The notes: generated by a model not told the origin, from the sequence alone. A DNA stretch of 64,000 bases from Planomonospora sp. ID67723 (GCF_015711605.1 NZ_JABTEZ010000004.1:62001-126000); one strand, 5' to 3'; counted from the stretch's first letter, positions 43,075 to 52,411 are shown. Translations and numbers: made by a program.

Positions 43075-44319
43075 GTGCACCCCAGCATCACCAGCCAGTA
43101 CCTCGACAGATTCCGCGGTCTCGGCGAGGAGGCGAAGGAACTGCTCCCCGTGACCGGCGCCCAGCGACGGTTCCTCCTTCTGCGGAGGCTCGACCGCCGG
43201 TCCAGGCCCGACCTCGTCCCGCTCTTCTTCGCCTTCCCGCGCGGCGCGGTGGACACTCGCCGCCTCGTGGCGGCCGCCAACCACCTGGCCGCGACGCATC
43301 CGGTGCTGCGGGCCCGCCCCGAGGTGGTGCGCGGCACACCCGTGCTGCGGACGCACGACCCCGCCGTCCCGGTGGACCGGGTGCAGGTGCGCCACGACGA
43401 GGACCCGGCCGAGGCCCTGCGCCGTGCCCTGTCAGCCTGGAGCACGCAGGGGGCGCCCTTGCGCCTGTTGCTCGCCGAAGGCGCGCAGGAGGAGACACTC
43501 GCCGTCGTCATGGACCACGTCGCCTGCGACGAGCAGTCCATCGGCCGCATCCTCGGGGAGCTCTCCGACGCCTACCAGGCCGGCCACGACGCGGCGGACG
43601 TCCCGCCGCACCGGGTGCGGGAGGAGGTGCAGGCCTATCGCGAGGCCGTCCGCATGCAACTCGACGCCGAGGCGCGCGCCTCCACCCCGGCGGCCGCGGC
43701 CTACTGGGGAACGCGGCTCGCGGGGCTGCGGCCCGCCGCGCCGGCGGCGCCCGCCGCGGGCCCGGCCGGGACGATCCAGCGGCGGCTCCCGGCCTCCGTC
43801 GTCGAGAGCAGGGCCGGGGCCTTCCCCGCCCTGCTGCGGGCGTGCTCGGCCGCGGCGCGCCTGCTGTACGGCGAGGATCGCGTGTCCCCGCTGGGCTACC
43901 CGTGGGGCGGCAGACCCCTGGCGGCGCCACCGGTGCTCGGCTGCTTCCTCAACACCGTCGCCTTTCCCGCCGACGCCTGCAATGACCCCGCGGCCGCCTG
44001 GTGGGACGACCTCGACCACGCCGACGTCCCCTTCGACGAAGTGGTCAGGGCGGCCCGCGCCTCAGGCGCACCGTGGCAGGGCGACCTCGACGGGCTTCTC
44101 ACCTTCGAAGACCTGCACCGCCGCCCGCCCCTGCTGCTGGGCACGACCGAAGGCCGGGAGGTCCACATCGACGGACGCCCGGTACGGGCACCGTTCGCCG
44201 TCTCCGTCTCCTACGGCGCCGACCTGCTCATCCGGATGACCTGGAACCGGCAGGCGCTGTCCGACGAAACGGCCGGGGAGGCGTTCGCCGAACTCGTCGA
44301 GGTCGTCCTCCACTCCTGA
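43075..44319 (+). CDS. stand-alone NRPS condensation-domain protein, altered active site
   Basis: A protein of 414 residues. I start it at the GTG at 43075 because AAGGAGG lies six bases upstream; a GTG at 43039 overlaps the exporter stop but has no such site. The whole protein is one condensation domain: LLPVTGAQRRFLLLRRLDRR (C1), AANHLAATHPVLRARPEVVR (C2), then the active-site motif, which reads D-H-V-A-C-D-E (around residue 146) where H-H-x-x-x-D-G is standard. The second, catalytic His and the Asp remain; the first His and the Gly are replaced. The later half (VLGCFLNTVAFPADA, GDLDGLLTFEDLH) is a shortened version of C4-C7. It probably joins two carrier-bound residues in trans, or acts as a non-standard condensation or editing domain. 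Confidence 0.82.
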   Translation: MHPSITSQYLDRFRGLGEEAKELLPVTGAQRRFLLLRRLDRRSRPDLVPLFFAFPRGAVDTRRLVAAANHLAATHPVLRARPEVVRGTPVLRTHDPAVPVDRVQVRHDEDPAEALRRALSAWSTQGAPLRLLLAEGAQEETLAVVMDHVACDEQSIGRILGELSDAYQAGHDAADVPPHRVREEVQAYREAVRMQLDAEARASTPAAAAYWGTRLAGLRPAAPAAPAAGPAGTIQRRLPASVVESRAGAFPALLRACSAAARLLYGEDRVSPLGYPWGGRPLAAPPVLGCFLNTVAFPADACNDPAAAWWDDLDHADVPFDEVVRAARASGAPWQGDLDGLLTFEDLHRRPPLLLGTTEGREVHIDGRPVRAPFAVSVSYGADLLIRMTWNRQALSDETAGEAFAELVEVVLHS

Positions 44320-44407
44320 TCCGCCGTCCGACCGACGGCCTCACCCGGCGGGCATCCACCACGCCGCGATGCCGCCTGCCACGAAACCCACCACCGAAGG
44401 GTTGGTC

Positions 44408-47400
44408 ATGTTCGAACTGTCCGCCTCACAGCAGATCGTCTGGCTGCACGAGGAAATGCTGCCCGGCAGCCGGGCCTACAACTTCACCGCGACGCTGGAC
44501 CTGCGCGGCCCGCTCGACGAGGCGGCGCTGCGCGCCGGGCTCGCCGCGGTCGTGGACCGGCATCCGGGCCTGCGGCTGGAACTCGTCGCCGGTTCGGGCA
44601 GCCCGCCCATGCAGCGGGTGCGCGAGCACTGCGCGCCGCGGTACCGCATCGAGGACCTCTCCGGCGACGCCGACCCGGAGGCCGCCTTCGCCGCGCTGCT
44701 GCGGGCCGAGGCCGAACAACCCCTCGACACCTGCCAGGCGCCGCTGCTGCGCTGGTGCCTGGTGCGGCTGGCCGACGACCACCACCGCCTCATCCACGTG
44801 GAGCACCACCTGATCCACGACGGTCACTCCTTCGCGATCCTGCTCAAAGACGTGTTCACGGTCTACGGGGCCCACGTGCGGGGCGAGCAGGTGAGCCTGC
44901 CCGAGGCGCGCTCCTACGCCGAGCACGTGCATGCCGCCGCGGCACGCGATCGCGGGCAAAGCCTCGCCTACTGGGCCGGGGAACTGCGCGGCGCCGCGTT
45001 CGACCTGCCGCTGCCCGGCCTGGTCAGACCCGGCGCCACACGCCGGCACAACGGCGGGCAGATCCGCCGGTCCATCGACGCCGGCCTGGCCGGACGGTTG
45101 CGCGCCCACGCGCAGGCGGCGGGGCACACGCCGTTCTCCACCCTGCTCGGCCTGTTCGCCGAGCTCATGCGCCGCCACAGCGGCCGCACCGACCTGGTCG
45201 TCGGCACCGCGGTCGGCAACCGCCCGCAGGGTTTCGAGCAGACCCTCGGCATGTTCGTCAACACCATCCCCCTGCGGCTGCGGCTCGACCCCGCCGCCGC
45301 CGCGACGGAGACGATGGACGAGGTCACCGACACGCTCATCCGCGCGCTGCCGCACCAGGAGGTGCCCGTCCAGGAGCTGACCTCCGCCCTGGGCCTGCAC
45401 ACCGGCGGCGCGGACAACCCGCTGTTCAGCGTGATGTTCAGCGCGCACGACGCGGCCCTGCCGCAGATCGAGACGCCGGGGCTGGAGGTGTCGCTGCATG
45501 AGGGGTTCAACACCGGAACCACCCGTTTCGACCTCGACCTGGTGCTGCTCCCCGACGACCGGCGCGGGGTCGGCCCGCGGCGCGGCCCGGCGGGCATGAC
45601 GCTGGTGTGGGACTACGACGCCGACCTGTTCGAGGAGGGGACCGTCCACCTGCTCGCCGATCGCTTCGCGACACTGATCGAAGCGTACGTGGACGCTCCC
45701 GCGGACCGCCTCGGCGCACTGGCCCCGGCCCCGGCGCCTGCGGTGCGCGCCTGCGCCCCGGTCTCCGAGGAGGCGCTGGACGTCCTCGCCGGGCACGACC
45801 CGGCACGGCCCGCGGTCATCAGTGGCGCCGAGCGACTGACCTACGGGGATCTGGAACGGCGCGTCGCGGAACTCGCCGACCGGCTGAGAAGGGCGGGAGT
45901 GGGCGCGGGACAGCCCGTCGCCGCGGTCCTGCCGCGCGGCCTGGACTCCGTCGTCGCCTTGCTCGCCTGCCTGCGCACCGGTGCCGTGTACTGCCCGCTG
46001 TCGCCCAACGACCCGCCCGCCCGCCTGGAGGCACTGCTGAGCGGGCTCGGTCCGGCTCTCGTGCTGGCCACCGCGAACAGCGCCCTGTCCCTGCCCGCCC
46101 ACGGCCTGCCACCGGCGCTGCTCGACCGGGCAGGCTTTCCCGCGGCGGCCCCGGCCCGGCGCTTCGACGGTGCGGCCTACATCATCCACACCTCCGGATC
46201 CACCGGGGTGCCCAAGCCGGTCCTCGTCGGCCGGGCCGCCCTCGCCAACCACGTCTCGGCCGTCGTCGAGCGCTACGGGCTGGTCGCCGACGACCGCGTG
46301 CTGCTCTTCGCCCAGCCGGCCTTCGACGTGGCGCTGGAGGAGATGCTGGCCTCGCTGGCCGCCGGAGCGTGCCTGACCGCCCCCCAGGTCGACGTGCCGG
46401 CGGGCACGGAGCTCGTCGCCGTGCTCGCGGCCCGCCGCGTCACCGTCGCCAACCTGCCGACCAGCTACTTCCTGGCAGTCCGCGACGAGCTGGGCCAGGC
46501 GCTGCGCGACGGCCGCTGGTCGCCCCGGCTGATCGTGGTCGGCGGCGAGCGGCTGCCCGCCGACACCGTGGCGGGACTGCTGGACGACCTGGAGAACGCG
46601 GGCGCGACCCTGGTCAACGCCTACGGCGTCACCGAGGCCGCCATCACCTCCACCGCGCACACCGTCACCCGCGACGACCTCGCCGACGGCGCGGAGATCC
46701 CCCTCGGTACGGAACTCGCGGGCGTGCGGGTGCACGTCCTGGACGCGGGACTGCGCCCGCTGCCGGCCGGTGCGGTCGGCGAGCTGGCCATCGGCGGCTC
46801 CGGTCTCGCCGACGGGTACGTCGGCAACGAAGAAGCCACCGCCGCCCGGTTCGTCCACGCCTGCGGCGAGCGCGTCTACCTGACCGGTGACCTCGGCTAC
46901 CGGGACGCGACAGGGCGGCTGTGGTTCCTCGGCCGCCGCGACAACCAGGTCAAGCTCCGCGGTCACCGCATCGAACTGGAGGAGATCGAGGCCGCGGCCT
47001 CGGCCGAGCTGGGCGGCCGGCCGTGCGCCGTCGTGGTCGTCCCGAACGCCCCGGCCGGCCCGCACCTCGTCGGGTTCACGCAGTCGCCCGTCCCCCTCGA
47101 CCAGCGGGAACTGCATATGGCCCTGTCCAGGCGGTTGCCCGCCGCGCTCGTGCCCGGCCGCTGGGTGCGGCTCGAGGCGATGCCGACGCTGCCCGGCGGC
47201 AAGCCCGACCGCGCGGCCCTGGCGCGCGCCGCGGGCGAGCTGCCGCAGACCGGCCACGACGCGGCGGCCGAGGCGGACGACCCGGCCGTGGCCGTGCTGA
47301 TGGAAGGCTGGAAGGACGTGCTCGGGCACGACCGGGTCAGCTCCGACTCCCACTTCTTCCAGGTGGGCGGGCACTCGTTGCTGGCCGCCCAGCTCGCCGC

Positions 47401-47521
47401 GTGGCTGGAGTCCCGCCTGGGGCACCGGCCGCCGCTGCGCCTGCTGTTCCAGAATCCCGTCCTGGCCGACCAGGCCCGCGCCCTGGCGCAGACCGCGCAG
47501 GCGCCGGAGGTGCCGGCATGA
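44408..47521 (+). CDS. NRPS module C-A-T
   Basis: About 1037 residues from the ATG at 44408; an ATG 13 codons upstream is possible. The condensation domain (about 1-430) has the intact motif HHLIHDG. The adenylation domain (about 440-930) has A3 YIIHTSGSTGVPKP, A5 NAYGVTEAAITS, A7 YLTGDLGYRD, A8 FLGRRDNQVKLRGHRIELEE and the A10 lysine in LPGGKPDRA. The carrier domain (about 955-1030) has GGHSLLA with the phosphopantetheine Ser near 989. My hand alignment gives the specificity code D-V-E-N-V-G-A-I-T-K, close to the N-hydroxyornithine code DMENLGLINK, so a basic or hydroxamate residue is a guess. No epimerase or methyltransferase domain. The stop overlaps the next gene by 4 bp. Confidence 0.93.
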   Translation: MFELSASQQIVWLHEEMLPGSRAYNFTATLDLRGPLDEAALRAGLAAVVDRHPGLRLELVAGSGSPPMQRVREHCAPRYRIEDLSGDADPEAAFAALLRAEAEQPLDTCQAPLLRWCLVRLADDHHRLIHVEHHLIHDGHSFAILLKDVFTVYGAHVRGEQVSLPEARSYAEHVHAAAARDRGQSLAYWAGELRGAAFDLPLPGLVRPGATRRHNGGQIRRSIDAGLAGRLRAHAQAAGHTPFSTLLGLFAELMRRHSGRTDLVVGTAVGNRPQGFEQTLGMFVNTIPLRLRLDPAAAATETMDEVTDTLIRALPHQEVPVQELTSALGLHTGGADNPLFSVMFSAHDAALPQIETPGLEVSLHEGFNTGTTRFDLDLVLLPDDRRGVGPRRGPAGMTLVWDYDADLFEEGTVHLLADRFATLIEAYVDAPADRLGALAPAPAPAVRACAPVSEEALDVLAGHDPARPAVISGAERLTYGDLERRVAELADRLRRAGVGAGQPVAAVLPRGLDSVVALLACLRTGAVYCPLSPNDPPARLEALLSGLGPALVLATANSALSLPAHGLPPALLDRAGFPAAAPARRFDGAAYIIHTSGSTGVPKPVLVGRAALANHVSAVVERYGLVADDRVLLFAQPAFDVALEEMLASLAAGACLTAPQVDVPAGTELVAVLAARRVTVANLPTSYFLAVRDELGQALRDGRWSPRLIVVGGERLPADTVAGLLDDLENAGATLVNAYGVTEAAITSTAHTVTRDDLADGAEIPLGTELAGVRVHVLDAGLRPLPAGAVGELAIGGSGLADGYVGNEEATAARFVHACGERVYLTGDLGYRDATGRLWFLGRRDNQVKLRGHRIELEEIEAAASAELGGRPCAVVVVPNAPAGPHLVGFTQSPVPLDQRELHMALSRRLPAALVPGRWVRLEAMPTLPGGKPDRAALARAAGELPQTGHDAAAEADDPAVAVLMEGWKDVLGHDRVSSDSHFFQVGGHSLLAAQLAAWLESRLGHRPPLRLLFQNPVLADQARALAQTAQAPEVPA

Positions 47522-48669
47522 CGGCGCCTTCGGCTGTCCTCGAAACCGGGTACGGCGAACTGGTCGACGCCTTCGAGACGTTCGTCCGGCGGGAGCTGGT
47601 GCCGCTGGCGGCCGACCTCGGCGAGACCACGGACCTGCCTCCGGCGGACCTGCGCGACTACGCCCGCCGGCGGTCGGCCTCCCTGGGCTTCTACGCCGGA
47701 GATTACCCCGAGGAGCTGGGAGGCGCCGGCATGCCGTTCAGCGCCGTGGTGCAGCTGCACCACGCCGCGGGACGCAGCGGCTGCCCGCTGGCGCCGTACG
47801 CGCTCGCCGGCTCCGACGGCCCCAGCCCGCTGCTGGTGCACGGCACCGACGAGCAGATCAAGCGGTACCTGGTCCCGCTGGTCCGCGGGGAGGCCGCGCG
47901 CTGCCTGGCGCTGACCGAGCCGCAGGCGGGTTCGGACGCCTTCCACCTCACCAGCACCGCCACGCGAGACGGCGACGGCTGGGTGCTCAACGGCCGCAAG
48001 ACGTTCGTCAGCAACGCCGACCACGCGGACTTCGCCATCGTGATCGCCGGCACCGACGCCGGACCGACCGCGTTCGTCCTCGACATGGACACCCCGGGTC
48101 TGCGCATCGGCCAGCGCTACGAGGGCATGTCGGGCGAGCCGTTGTTCGAACTGGTCCTGGACCGGGCCCAGGTGGGCGGCGACGCCGTGATCGGCGGCGA
48201 GAACGGCGTCGGCACCGCCATGGAGCGCGGGATCGACAGCCTGTCACGAGGCCGGCTGGTCGTCGCCGCGCAGTGCAACGGCATCGCCGAGTACGCGCTG
48301 CGACTGGGCGTGGACTACGCCCGCGAGCGCCGGGCCTTCGGCGAGCGCATCGGCGCCTACCAGCACGTCCAGGAGCACCTGGTGAGCAGCCGCGCCGAGG
48401 TGGAGGCGGCCAAGCTGCTCACCCTGGCCTGCGCCCGGCTGGTCGACCAGGGCACGGAGGATCCGCAGAACGCGGCCCTGGCCAAGCTCACCTCCTCGCA
48501 GACGGCGATGCGCGTGGTGGACCGCTCCCTGCAGGTCCACGGCGCCACCGGCTGGGTGCGCGGCCACCCGCTGGAGTTCCTCTACCGGTACGTCCGGATG
48601 ACGACCCTCATCGAGGGAACCTCGGAGATCCAGAAAGTGATCATCGCCAGAGCCATGGGCCTCGGCTGA
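47518..48669 (+). CDS. acyl-CoA dehydrogenase-like flavoenzyme inside the NRPS operon
   Basis: A protein of 383 residues whose ATG overlaps the NRPS stop. It has the complete FAD-dependent fold: RCLALTEPQAGSDAFHLTST (FAD/substrate loop), GWVLNGRKTFVSNADHADFA, GFYAGDYPEELGG, YARERRAFGERIGAYQHVQE, DRSLQVHGATGWVRGHPLE, FLYRYVRMTTLIEGTSEIQK. The catalytic base Glu is at residue 366 in IEGTSEIQ. Related enzymes desaturate carrier-bound aminoacyl groups (for example prolyl to pyrrolyl). Here it may introduce a double bond into a residue bound to one of the A-T proteins. The exact substrate is not readable; the next gene is an A-T didomain that could present it. Confidence 0.9.
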   Translation: MTAPSAVLETGYGELVDAFETFVRRELVPLAADLGETTDLPPADLRDYARRRSASLGFYAGDYPEELGGAGMPFSAVVQLHHAAGRSGCPLAPYALAGSDGPSPLLVHGTDEQIKRYLVPLVRGEAARCLALTEPQAGSDAFHLTSTATRDGDGWVLNGRKTFVSNADHADFAIVIAGTDAGPTAFVLDMDTPGLRIGQRYEGMSGEPLFELVLDRAQVGGDAVIGGENGVGTAMERGIDSLSRGRLVVAAQCNGIAEYALRLGVDYARERRAFGERIGAYQHVQEHLVSSRAEVEAAKLLTLACARLVDQGTEDPQNAALAKLTSSQTAMRVVDRSLQVHGATGWVRGHPLEFLYRYVRMTTLIEGTSEIQKVIIARAMGLG

Positions 48670-48687
48670 AACACAGGGAGGGACACC

Positions 48688-50571
48688 ATGACCACCATCC
48701 ACAGCAGCGAACACGCCACCAGCCGAGGCATCGGGCTCAGCGTCCAGAAAGGCGGCCCCGCTCCCGCGGCACCCGCCCCGGGCGAAGGCGTCCTGGACTG
48801 GTACGACGACCAGGTCCGCCGCCACCCCGGCCTGCCCGCCGTCGAGGACGGCGACCGGACCGTGACCTACGCCGAACTCGACGCCATGGCGGCCGCCGCG
48901 GCCGACACCCTGCGCGGCAGGGTCGGGCCCGGCGACCTGGTCGGCGTCTGCCTGGAACGCTCGACGGCCCTCGTCGCCACAGCCGTCGCGCTCGCCCGGC
49001 TCGGCGCCGTCTACCTGCCGCTGGGCCCGCGCCCCGGCCGGCGGCGCCTGGAGGCCGCCGCGCGTGATCTGCGGGTCCGCTGCCTCGTGGGCGAACCGGC
49101 CCTGGTGGGCGAGGGGGAGCGGCTGCCGGTGCCGGGCGCCCCGGTCGCCGCCTTCGTCTCCGACGCCCGACCGGCACCCACCGGAACGTTCTACGCCGTC
49201 CTGACCTCCGGTTCCACCGGCACCCCCAAGGCGGTCGCCGTCGGCGCCGCGTCACTCGGCACGCTCGTGCGCTGGTACGGCGAGCGCACCGGCCTCGGAC
49301 CCGGCCAGCGGCACAGCCTGCTCATCGGCGTGGCCTTCGACCCGCACCTGATGGAGCTGTGGACGGCCCTCGCCTTCGGAGCCACGCTCTGCGTCGCCCC
49401 CGACGGGGTCCGCTGGGACCACAACGTACTGACCGACTGGTGGCGGCAGGCACAGATCACCGTGTCCGTCCTGCCGACCCCGCTGGCCGAGCCGCTGCTC
49501 GACCGCGCCTGGCCGGACGACCTGGCGTTGCGTCACCTGGTGATCGGCGGCGATCGGCTGCGCCGCGGTCCCGGAGACGACGTCACGGCCCAGGTGCACA
49601 ACGTCTACGGCCCCGCCGAGGCGACCGTGGCCACCACCGCGCACACCCTGCGGCCTCGGCAGGCCGACGACGAGGCGCCTCCGCCCATCGGGCTGCCCGT
49701 GGCCGAGGCCCTCGTCTGCGTCACCGACGAGCAGGGCCGACCGGTCCCCCGGGAGCAGGAGGGCGAGCTGCGCATCGGCGGAGCCTGCCTGGCACTCGGC
49801 TATCTGGACGCGGAGCTGACCGCCCGGCGCTTCGTCCCGCCGCCGCCCGGTGTGGCCGCGACCGACCGGGTCTACCGCACCGGAGACCGCGTACGCATGC
49901 GGGCCGACGGCGTGCTGGAGTTCCTCGGCCGCATGGACGACCAGGTGAAGGTGAGCGGGGTGCGCATCGAGCCCGCAGAGGTCGAGGCCGCGCTCGAACG
50001 CGATCCCCGGGTACGGCGGGCCGTGGTGGCGGCCCGCCGTACCCAGGCGGGCACGGGGACGGGCGGGACGGGCCTGCTGCGCCTGGAGGCCTTCGTGCTG
50101 CCCGCACCGGGCGGGCGGCCGGTCACCGATCACCTGCTGCAGGCGGCACGCGAATGGCTCCCCGAACAGGCGGTGCCCGCGCGGATCCACCTCGTGGACT
50201 CCTTCCCGCTCGACGCTAACGGCAAGGTGGACCGCGCCGCCCTGCTGGCCGCAGCACCCACGGCCGACGAGCGGCCGACGGCCTCCGACCGTGCGGACGA
50301 CCATGCGGACGGGCACGCGGACGGGCACGCGGACGGGGACGGGACGGCGCGCGTGGTGCTGCGCCTGTGCAGGCAACTGCTCGACCGCCCCGAGCTGACG
50401 TTGGAGGACGGCTTCACCGCCGCCGGAGGCGACTCGATCACCGCGGCCCGGCTGCTGGCGGCCGTCCAGGACACCTACGGCATCCGCGTCAAGGCGCCGG
50501 AACTGCTGCGCCAGCCCGACCTGCGCGGTCTCGTCGCGCTGATCGACGTCCGGCGGGCCATCGATGCCTGA
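48688..50571 (+). CDS. NRPS A-T didomain, unknown substrate
   Basis: A protein of 627 residues, ATG behind GAGGGA. Adenylation domain about 25-510: A3 YAVLTSGSTGTPKAVAV, A5 NVYGPAEATVATTAH, A7 VYRTGDRVRM, A8 FLGRMDDQVKVSGVRIEPAE, A10 Lys in DANGKVDRA. The hand-read code is D-P-M-V-V-G-V-V-A-K, which I do not recognise. The linker to the carrier contains a repeat (HADGHADGHADG). The carrier motif is GGDSITA (about residue 580), with Asp before Ser as in carriers that feed epimerases or stand-alone partners, not the GGHS form. No condensation domain is attached, so it must load its residue and hand it over in trans; the flavoenzyme upstream may act on it. Confidence 0.92.
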   Translation: MTTIHSSEHATSRGIGLSVQKGGPAPAAPAPGEGVLDWYDDQVRRHPGLPAVEDGDRTVTYAELDAMAAAAADTLRGRVGPGDLVGVCLERSTALVATAVALARLGAVYLPLGPRPGRRRLEAAARDLRVRCLVGEPALVGEGERLPVPGAPVAAFVSDARPAPTGTFYAVLTSGSTGTPKAVAVGAASLGTLVRWYGERTGLGPGQRHSLLIGVAFDPHLMELWTALAFGATLCVAPDGVRWDHNVLTDWWRQAQITVSVLPTPLAEPLLDRAWPDDLALRHLVIGGDRLRRGPGDDVTAQVHNVYGPAEATVATTAHTLRPRQADDEAPPPIGLPVAEALVCVTDEQGRPVPREQEGELRIGGACLALGYLDAELTARRFVPPPPGVAATDRVYRTGDRVRMRADGVLEFLGRMDDQVKVSGVRIEPAEVEAALERDPRVRRAVVAARRTQAGTGTGGTGLLRLEAFVLPAPGGRPVTDHLLQAAREWLPEQAVPARIHLVDSFPLDANGKVDRAALLAAAPTADERPTASDRADDHADGHADGHADGDGTARVVLRLCRQLLDRPELTLEDGFTAAGGDSITAARLLAAVQDTYGIRVKAPELLRQPDLRGLVALIDVRRAIDA

Positions 50572-50593
50572 TCCCTTGCAGGAGGAACCCACC

Positions 50594-52411
50594 ATGCGCT
50601 CCGAACCGGCCGGCGTGCCCGAGATGATCGCCGGACACGCGCAACGCCATCCCCACGCGCTGGCGGTCACCGACGGCCAGCACACCCTGACCTACGGGCA
50701 ACTGGTGACGGCCGCTCGCTGCCTGGCCGACGACCTGGCCGCCCACGGCCTCGCCCCGAAAACGGCGGTCGGGCTGCTGGCCCCCCGATCGGTGCGCGCC
50801 GTCGTCGGCCAGCTCGCCGTCTGGTGGGCGGGCGGGCACTATGTGCCGCTGGACCCGGCCTACCCGCGTGCCCGCACCGCCCAGATGCTGCAGGACGCCG
50901 GCGTCCCGTTCACCATCGGCGACAAGAAACCCCTGGAGTCGGCGGGCATCCCGGCACGCCGGTCGTTCGTCCTGCCCGCCGACATGCCCGCGGGCGGGCC
51001 CACGGGCACGCCCGCGCCGCCGTATGACGCCGAGGCGCTCGCCTACGTGATGTACACCTCGGGCTCGACCGGCAGGCCCAAGGCGGTGGCGGTGCCGCAC
51101 CGCGCGGTGACGCGCCTGGTCACCGCGCCCGAGTACGTGACCCTCACCCCGCGGGACCGGGTGCTGTTCCACTCACCGGCGACGTTCGACGCCGCGACCT
51201 TCGAGGTGTGGGCGCCGCTGGCGCACGGCGCGGCCGTCGTGGTGTCCGCCGCCGAACAGCCGTCCCTGGAGGACCTGGCCAGGGACGTGCAGCGGCACGG
51301 CGTCACCGTCGCCTTCTTCACCACGGCGCTGTTCCACCAGCTCGCGACGCGCCGGTCCCGGGTGTTCGACGTGCTGCGCACGGTGCTCGTCGGAGGCGAG
51401 GCCCTGTCGCCGCGCCACGCGCGTTCGGTGCTGCGGGCCTTTCCCTGGCTGGAGCTGGTCAACGTCTACGGCCCCACGGAGGCGACGACGTTCACCACGG
51501 CGCACCGGGTCCGAGACGGCGACTGCGACGCAGCCGTGCCCATCGGAGTGCCCGTCAACGGAGCGACCGCCCACGTCCTCGGCGCGGACGGCGAACCGGT
51601 GCCGCCCGGCACGACAGGGGAGCTGTGGATCGGGGGTCCGCGTCTGGCCAGGGGTTACCTCGGCCGGCCCGATCACACGGCGGAGCGCTTCATCGAGCAC
51701 GCGGCGGCCGGCCGGCTCTACCGCAGCGGCGACCTCGTCTCGGTCAGACCGGACGGGGCCCTCGACTTCCACGGTCGCGTCGACGACCAGGTGAAGGTAC
51801 GCGGCTTCCGGATCGAACCCGGCGAGATCGAACACGTCCTGCGCGAGCACCCCGCCGTCGACGAGGTGGCGGTGGTGGTGCGGCGCTCCGAGACCGGCGA
51901 CGCGCGCCTGGCCGTCTTCGTCGTGCCCGGCGAGGACCGCTGGCCCGGGATCGCGGCACTGCGCGCCGACCTGGCCGAGCGCCTGCCCGCCCACCTCGTG
52001 CCCGATCTGTGGACCGTCCTGGAGCGGCTGCCGCTGGCCGGCACCGGCAAGGTCGACCGCCGGGCGCTCGCTGAACGCCCTCTGACCGAAGAGCCGGTGA
52101 CCGAGCCCTCCGCCGCCCCCGCGGCCATGTCCCCCATCCAGCAGGCCGTCGCCGAGGTGTGGGCCCGCGCCCTCGACGCACCGGTGACCGGTCCGGAGGC
52201 GGATTTCATCGCCCTGGGCGGGCACTCCCTCCTCGCCCTGGGGATCGTCGAGGACCTGCGCGAAGAGCTCGGGGCGGAGATCTCCCTGCCTGACTTCTTC
52301 GCCTTCCCCACCGTGGCGGGACACGCGGAGCTGATCGAACGAGCCCTGCTCGAACGGCACGGCGACCCGGCGCAGGACGCAACGGAGGACGCAGATGAGC
52401 ACCACGCCTGA
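50594..52411 (+). CDS. NRPS A-T didomain, aliphatic amino acid predicted
   Basis: A protein of 605 residues, ATG nine bases behind AGGAGG; an ATG 10 codons upstream overlaps the previous gene but has no such site. Adenylation domain about 8-500: A3 YVMYTSGSTGRPKAVAV, A4 FDAATFEVWAPLAHG, A5 NVYGPTEATTFTTAH, A7 LYRSGDLVSV, A8 FHGRVDDQVKVRGFRIEPGE, A10 Lys in LAGTGKVDR. The code D-A-F-F-L-G-V-T-F-K falls in the Ile/Val-type group. Carrier domain GGHSLLA near residue 541. It ends within the next gene (17-bp overlap), which encodes the C-T-SDR protein, its likely acceptor. Confidence 0.93.
   Translation: MRSEPAGVPEMIAGHAQRHPHALAVTDGQHTLTYGQLVTAARCLADDLAAHGLAPKTAVGLLAPRSVRAVVGQLAVWWAGGHYVPLDPAYPRARTAQMLQDAGVPFTIGDKKPLESAGIPARRSFVLPADMPAGGPTGTPAPPYDAEALAYVMYTSGSTGRPKAVAVPHRAVTRLVTAPEYVTLTPRDRVLFHSPATFDAATFEVWAPLAHGAAVVVSAAEQPSLEDLARDVQRHGVTVAFFTTALFHQLATRRSRVFDVLRTVLVGGEALSPRHARSVLRAFPWLELVNVYGPTEATTFTTAHRVRDGDCDAAVPIGVPVNGATAHVLGADGEPVPPGTTGELWIGGPRLARGYLGRPDHTAERFIEHAAAGRLYRSGDLVSVRPDGALDFHGRVDDQVKVRGFRIEPGEIEHVLREHPAVDEVAVVVRRSETGDARLAVFVVPGEDRWPGIAALRADLAERLPAHLVPDLWTVLERLPLAGTGKVDRRALAERPLTEEPVTEPSAAPAAMSPIQQAVAEVWARALDAPVTGPEADFIALGGHSLLALGIVEDLREELGAEISLPDFFAFPTVAGHAELIERALLERHGDPAQDATEDADEHHA

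Noticed and set aside
44426-47425. Long minus-strand open frame opposite the C-A-T NRPS gene
   Set aside because: The plus strand encodes unmistakable NRPS motifs; the antisense frame has no family similarity.
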